From assembly GCF_030813915.1 (NCBI RefSeq), contig NZ_JAUSUJ010000024.1, positions 1-64,000 on the forward strand: 64,000 bases of DNA. Direction: 5' to 3'. The notes below the pieces were generated by a model, which was not told the origin of the DNA, did not search any database, and saw only the letters and a list, made by a program, of their open reading frames with translations. The DNA is from Rhodoplanes tepidamans. Its GTDB lineage: Bacteria; Pseudomonadota; Alphaproteobacteria; Rhizobiales; Xanthobacteraceae. The translations under genes and the position numbers were made by a program. Shown here in pieces: positions 62,317 through 64,000 of this stretch (positions are counted from its first letter, which is position 1; each line of letters begins with the position of its first letter).

Positions 62317-62488
62317 TCTCGTTCTCCGAATGGCAGGGCGGGGGCTCGGGCGGCGAAAGTCCCGCAAGCGGCGTGCCAAGTCGCCGGCGGCGCCGCCGCG
62401 CGCCGGCCAACCCCTTGATCGACAGCGGGGAACTGCTGCGGGCCGCGGCCGTCTCCGGGCTCGCCGGGCGCGAGCCGTGCCTCAAGCC

Positions 62489-62499
62489 TTGCATACAAT
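62489..62499. promoter_or_regulatory. Operator C: TTGCATACAAT
   Basis: Differs by one base from TTGTATACAAT, the type of short palindrome bound by FCD-subfamily GntR proteins. It lies 173 bp upstream of the dipeptide-type binding-protein gene, whose operon ends with such a regulator gene, so autoregulation of the operon is plausible. Confidence 0.4.
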
Positions 62500-62558
62500 C
62501 GGGACGGTTCTGACGAAATATTAAGCAGGAGCAGTGGTCCGGCGACCGCCCGCGGGCG

Positions 62559-62576
62559 GTGTCACAGGGGTGTCAC
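62559..62576 (+). promoter_or_regulatory. Pho box upstream of phnD
   Basis: Two exact 7-bp direct repeats GTGTCAC separated by AGGG, an 11-bp period. This reproduces the architecture of PhoB sites (CTGTCAT, 4 bp, CTGTCAT/C), and lies 103 bp before the phnD start. Induction during phosphate limitation is therefore likely. Confidence 0.65.
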
Positions 62577-62679
62577 GCGCACGGCCTAGGCGGACGATCC
62601 GGCAACCGGCTGCGGCTGGGTCCTCGCGTTCCGACCCCGAGGCCGCCGGCCGGCCGGGCCGGCACAAGGAGACTTCGCG

Positions 62680-63639
62680 ATGCGCGCTCGCCGCTTCGGC
62701 GCCCTGTTCGGCGCCCTCGTCCTCGCCCTGCAGCCGCTGGCCGCCGGCGCCCTCGACGCCCGCTACACCGACGCCGACGGCGACCTCGTCGCCGACACGC
62801 CGGCCGACCCGAAGCAGTGGGTCGACCCGGCGACCTTGATCTTCGCCTACACGCCGGTCGAGGACCCCGCCGTCTACGCCAAGGTGTGGGACGGCTTCCT
62901 GCGCCACATGGAGAAGGTGACGGGCAAGAAGGTGCAGTTCTTCCCGGTCCAGTCCAACGCCGCCCAGCTCGAGGCGATGCGGGCCGGCCGGCTGCACGTG
63001 GCCGGCTTCAACACCGGCTCGAACCCGATCGCCGTCAACTGCTCCGGCTTCGTGCCCTTCGCCATGATGGCCTCGACCAAGGGCGAGTACGGCTACGAGA
63101 TGGAGATCATCACCTATCCGGGCTCGGGCGTGACCAAGCCGGAGGAGATCCGCGGCAAGAAGATGGCCTTCACGTCGCAGACCTCGAACTCCGGCTACAA
63201 GGCCCCGTCCGCGCTGCTGCGCGAGAAGTTCGGGCTGGAGCCCGGCAAGGACTACGAGCCGGTGTTCTCCGGCAAGCACGACAACTCGGTGATCGGTGTC
63301 GCCAACAAGGACTATCCGGTCGCCGCCGTCGCCAACTCGGTGATGCTGCGCATGCTGGCCCGCAACGTGGTGAAGAAGGACCAGCTCGTCTCGATCTACA
63401 AGTCGCAGACCTTCCCGACCACCGGCTACGGCATGGTCTACAACCTGAAGCCCGAGCTCGCCGCCAAGGTAAAGGAGGCGTTCTTCTCGTTCGACTGGAC
63501 CGGCAGCGACCTCCTGAAGGAGTTCCAGTCGACCGAGCCGCCGCAGGAGAAGTTCATCCCGATCACCTACAAGCAGCACTGGGAGGTGGTCCGCGACATC
63601 GACAAGGCGATGGGCGTCTCCTACGATTGCAAGGGCTGA
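62680..63639 (+). CDS. phnD: Phosphonate/phosphate-type ABC substrate-binding protein (PhnD)
   Basis: Encodes 319 residues. A signal peptide (RFGALFGALVLALQPLAAGALD) precedes a PhnD-type fold: LIFAYTPVEDPAVYAKVWDGFLRHMEKVTGKKVQFFPVQSNAAQLEAMRAGRLHVAGFNTGS, then KMAFTSQTSNSGYKAPSALL, the segment that contacts the phosphonate group in relatives. AAGGAGAC lies before the ATG. It binds phosphonates, phosphite or phosphate in the periplasm. A Pho box lies about 100 bp upstream, and phnC follows 243 bp later after a repeat. Confidence 0.93.
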   Translation: MRARRFGALFGALVLALQPLAAGALDARYTDADGDLVADTPADPKQWVDPATLIFAYTPVEDPAVYAKVWDGFLRHMEKVTGKKVQFFPVQSNAAQLEAMRAGRLHVAGFNTGSNPIAVNCSGFVPFAMMASTKGEYGYEMEIITYPGSGVTKPEEIRGKKMAFTSQTSNSGYKAPSALLREKFGLEPGKDYEPVFSGKHDNSVIGVANKDYPVAAVANSVMLRMLARNVVKKDQLVSIYKSQTFPTTGYGMVYNLKPELAAKVKEAFFSFDWTGSDLLKEFQSTEPPQEKFIPITYKQHWEVVRDIDKAMGVSYDCKG

Positions 63640-63663
63640 TACCTGTGCGCAGTCCGACGACGC

Positions 63664-63834
63664 TGTCTACGCCCTCGCCCTGAGGAGCCCGCCTGGCGGG
63701 CGTCTCCAAGGGCGAGGGCGGCCACCGAAGTCGGGCCTGCCCGACTTCGGCATTCATGGGTGCACAAGGCGGCTGTGGCCGACTTGTGTGTTCGAGACGC
63801 GCCCCTTTGGAGCGCTCCTCACCATGAGGGCAGA
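63664..63834. repeat. Interspersed palindromic repeat, family 5
   Basis: Contains a GCCCTCGCCC/GGGCGAGGGC pair with an inner GGAG...CTCC hairpin, then a perfect 12-bp stem CCGAAGTCGGGC and GCCCGACTTCGG around CT (63725-63750), and finally GAGACGCGCC...GCGCTCCTCACCATGAGG, a dispersed motif of Bradyrhizobium-like genomes. It fills most of the phnD-phnC gap. Confidence 0.8.
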
Positions 63835-63882
63835 GTCGGTGAACGAGCGCGAAGAACCGACACGGGCGAGGGTTGATCCCGC

Positions 63883-64000
63883 ATGCTGCGGATCGAGGGG
63901 CTGCAAAAACAGTACCGCACCGGCGACGCCGCCCTCCGCGGCGTCGATCTCGTGGTCCCGGCCGGCGAGGTGATCGGCCTGATCGGCCCGTCGGGCGCCG
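63883..64000 (+). CDS. phnC: Phosphonate ABC transporter ATP-binding protein, N-terminal part
   Basis: The gene is cut by the right edge; 39 codons are visible. They read [20 protein letters not shown], then [19 protein letters not shown], the start of a PhnC-type ATPase with the opening of the Walker A motif. The order phnD then phnC fits a phosphonate or phosphite importer, with the permease gene expected beyond the window. Confidence 0.88.
   Translation, partial: MLRIEGLQKQYRTGDAALRGVDLVVPAGEVIGLIGPSGA

Larger units (their letters stand above)
62317..62679. other. Divergent control region between two importers
   Basis: This 363-bp space between the dipeptide-type binding protein (minus) and phnD (plus) has no gene. 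It holds a GntR-like site at 62489-62499 on the side of the first gene and a Pho box at 62559-62576 on the side of phnD. An AT-rich patch, GACGAAATATTAAG, lies at about 62512-62525. Confidence 0.65.

Noticed and set aside
63788-63973. Small plus-strand frame of 61 codons overlapping the phnC start
   Set aside because: It lies across a palindromic repeat and the phnC gene in another frame, with no ribosome site or family features.

Overview
The window is a very GC-rich chromosomal segment that looks like an alphaproteobacterium of the order Hyphomicrobiales (Rhizobiales). Supporting this are the gene orders rpmH-rnpA-yidC-engB-(...)-argB, dapD...dapE and fmt-truA, the frequent GTG starts, and several families of interspersed palindromic repeats of the kind seen in Bradyrhizobium/Rhodopseudomonas/Rhodoplanes-type genomes. 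The genus is an inference; no rRNA is present to fix it.

Layout. 1-2.5 kb: tail of an IS630 transposase, a small zinc-ribbon protein, and a sulfide:quinone oxidoreductase operon with a palindromic operator. 2.6-7.6 kb: a four-gene, visibly less GC-rich Qat anti-phage operon (qatABCD) on the minus strand, followed by a ParDE toxin-antitoxin pair and a tRNA-Arg gene. 8.9-12.9 kb: histidine kinase, disulfide oxidoreductase and VTT membrane protein as one tightly overlapped operon. 13-20.5 kb: rpmH (with a clean sigma-70 promoter), rnpA, yidC, engB, a DUF423 protein, a PfkB sugar kinase, a tyrosyl-tRNA-synthetase-like protein that has lost its ATP motifs, and argB. 20.5-23.8 kb: LysR regulator divergent from 4-oxalomesaconate hydratase (LigJ) and a Bug-type binding protein. 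24-36 kb: B12 radical SAM protein, DUF1036/peptidoglycan-binding protein, HAD nucleotidase, dapD, DUF805, dapE, LysR/MFS pair, truA, fmt, DUF2848 and VanX-like dipeptidase. 36-39 kb: a GGDEF-EAL protein.

39-50 kb is an accessory catabolic block: NAD-dependent dehydrogenase, DUF1445 protein, gamma-glutamyltransferase, M20 hydrolase, an acyl-CoA-ligase alpha-like protein, a zinc alcohol dehydrogenase, an NMT1/SsuA-type ABC importer and a GntR regulator. A near-identical 23-bp motif in front of two of these transcription units suggests one regulon. 50-53.5 kb is a DevBCA-like ABC exporter whose ATPase ends in a tandem-repeat tail. 53.7-62.3 kb holds allophanate hydrolase (behind a sigma-54-like promoter), a second GntR regulator and a complete dipeptide-type ABC importer whose gene gaps each carry a palindromic repeat. 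62.7 kb to the end is the start of a phosphonate/phosphate importer (phnD, phnC) behind a well-formed Pho box.

The items most worth a second look are the Qat operon with its Met-Gly QatB, the TyrRS-like pseudoenzyme overlapping the sugar kinase antisense, the shared operator motif around the gamma-glutamyl/NMT1 block, and short tandem arrays that lie across stop codons or inside coding ends.
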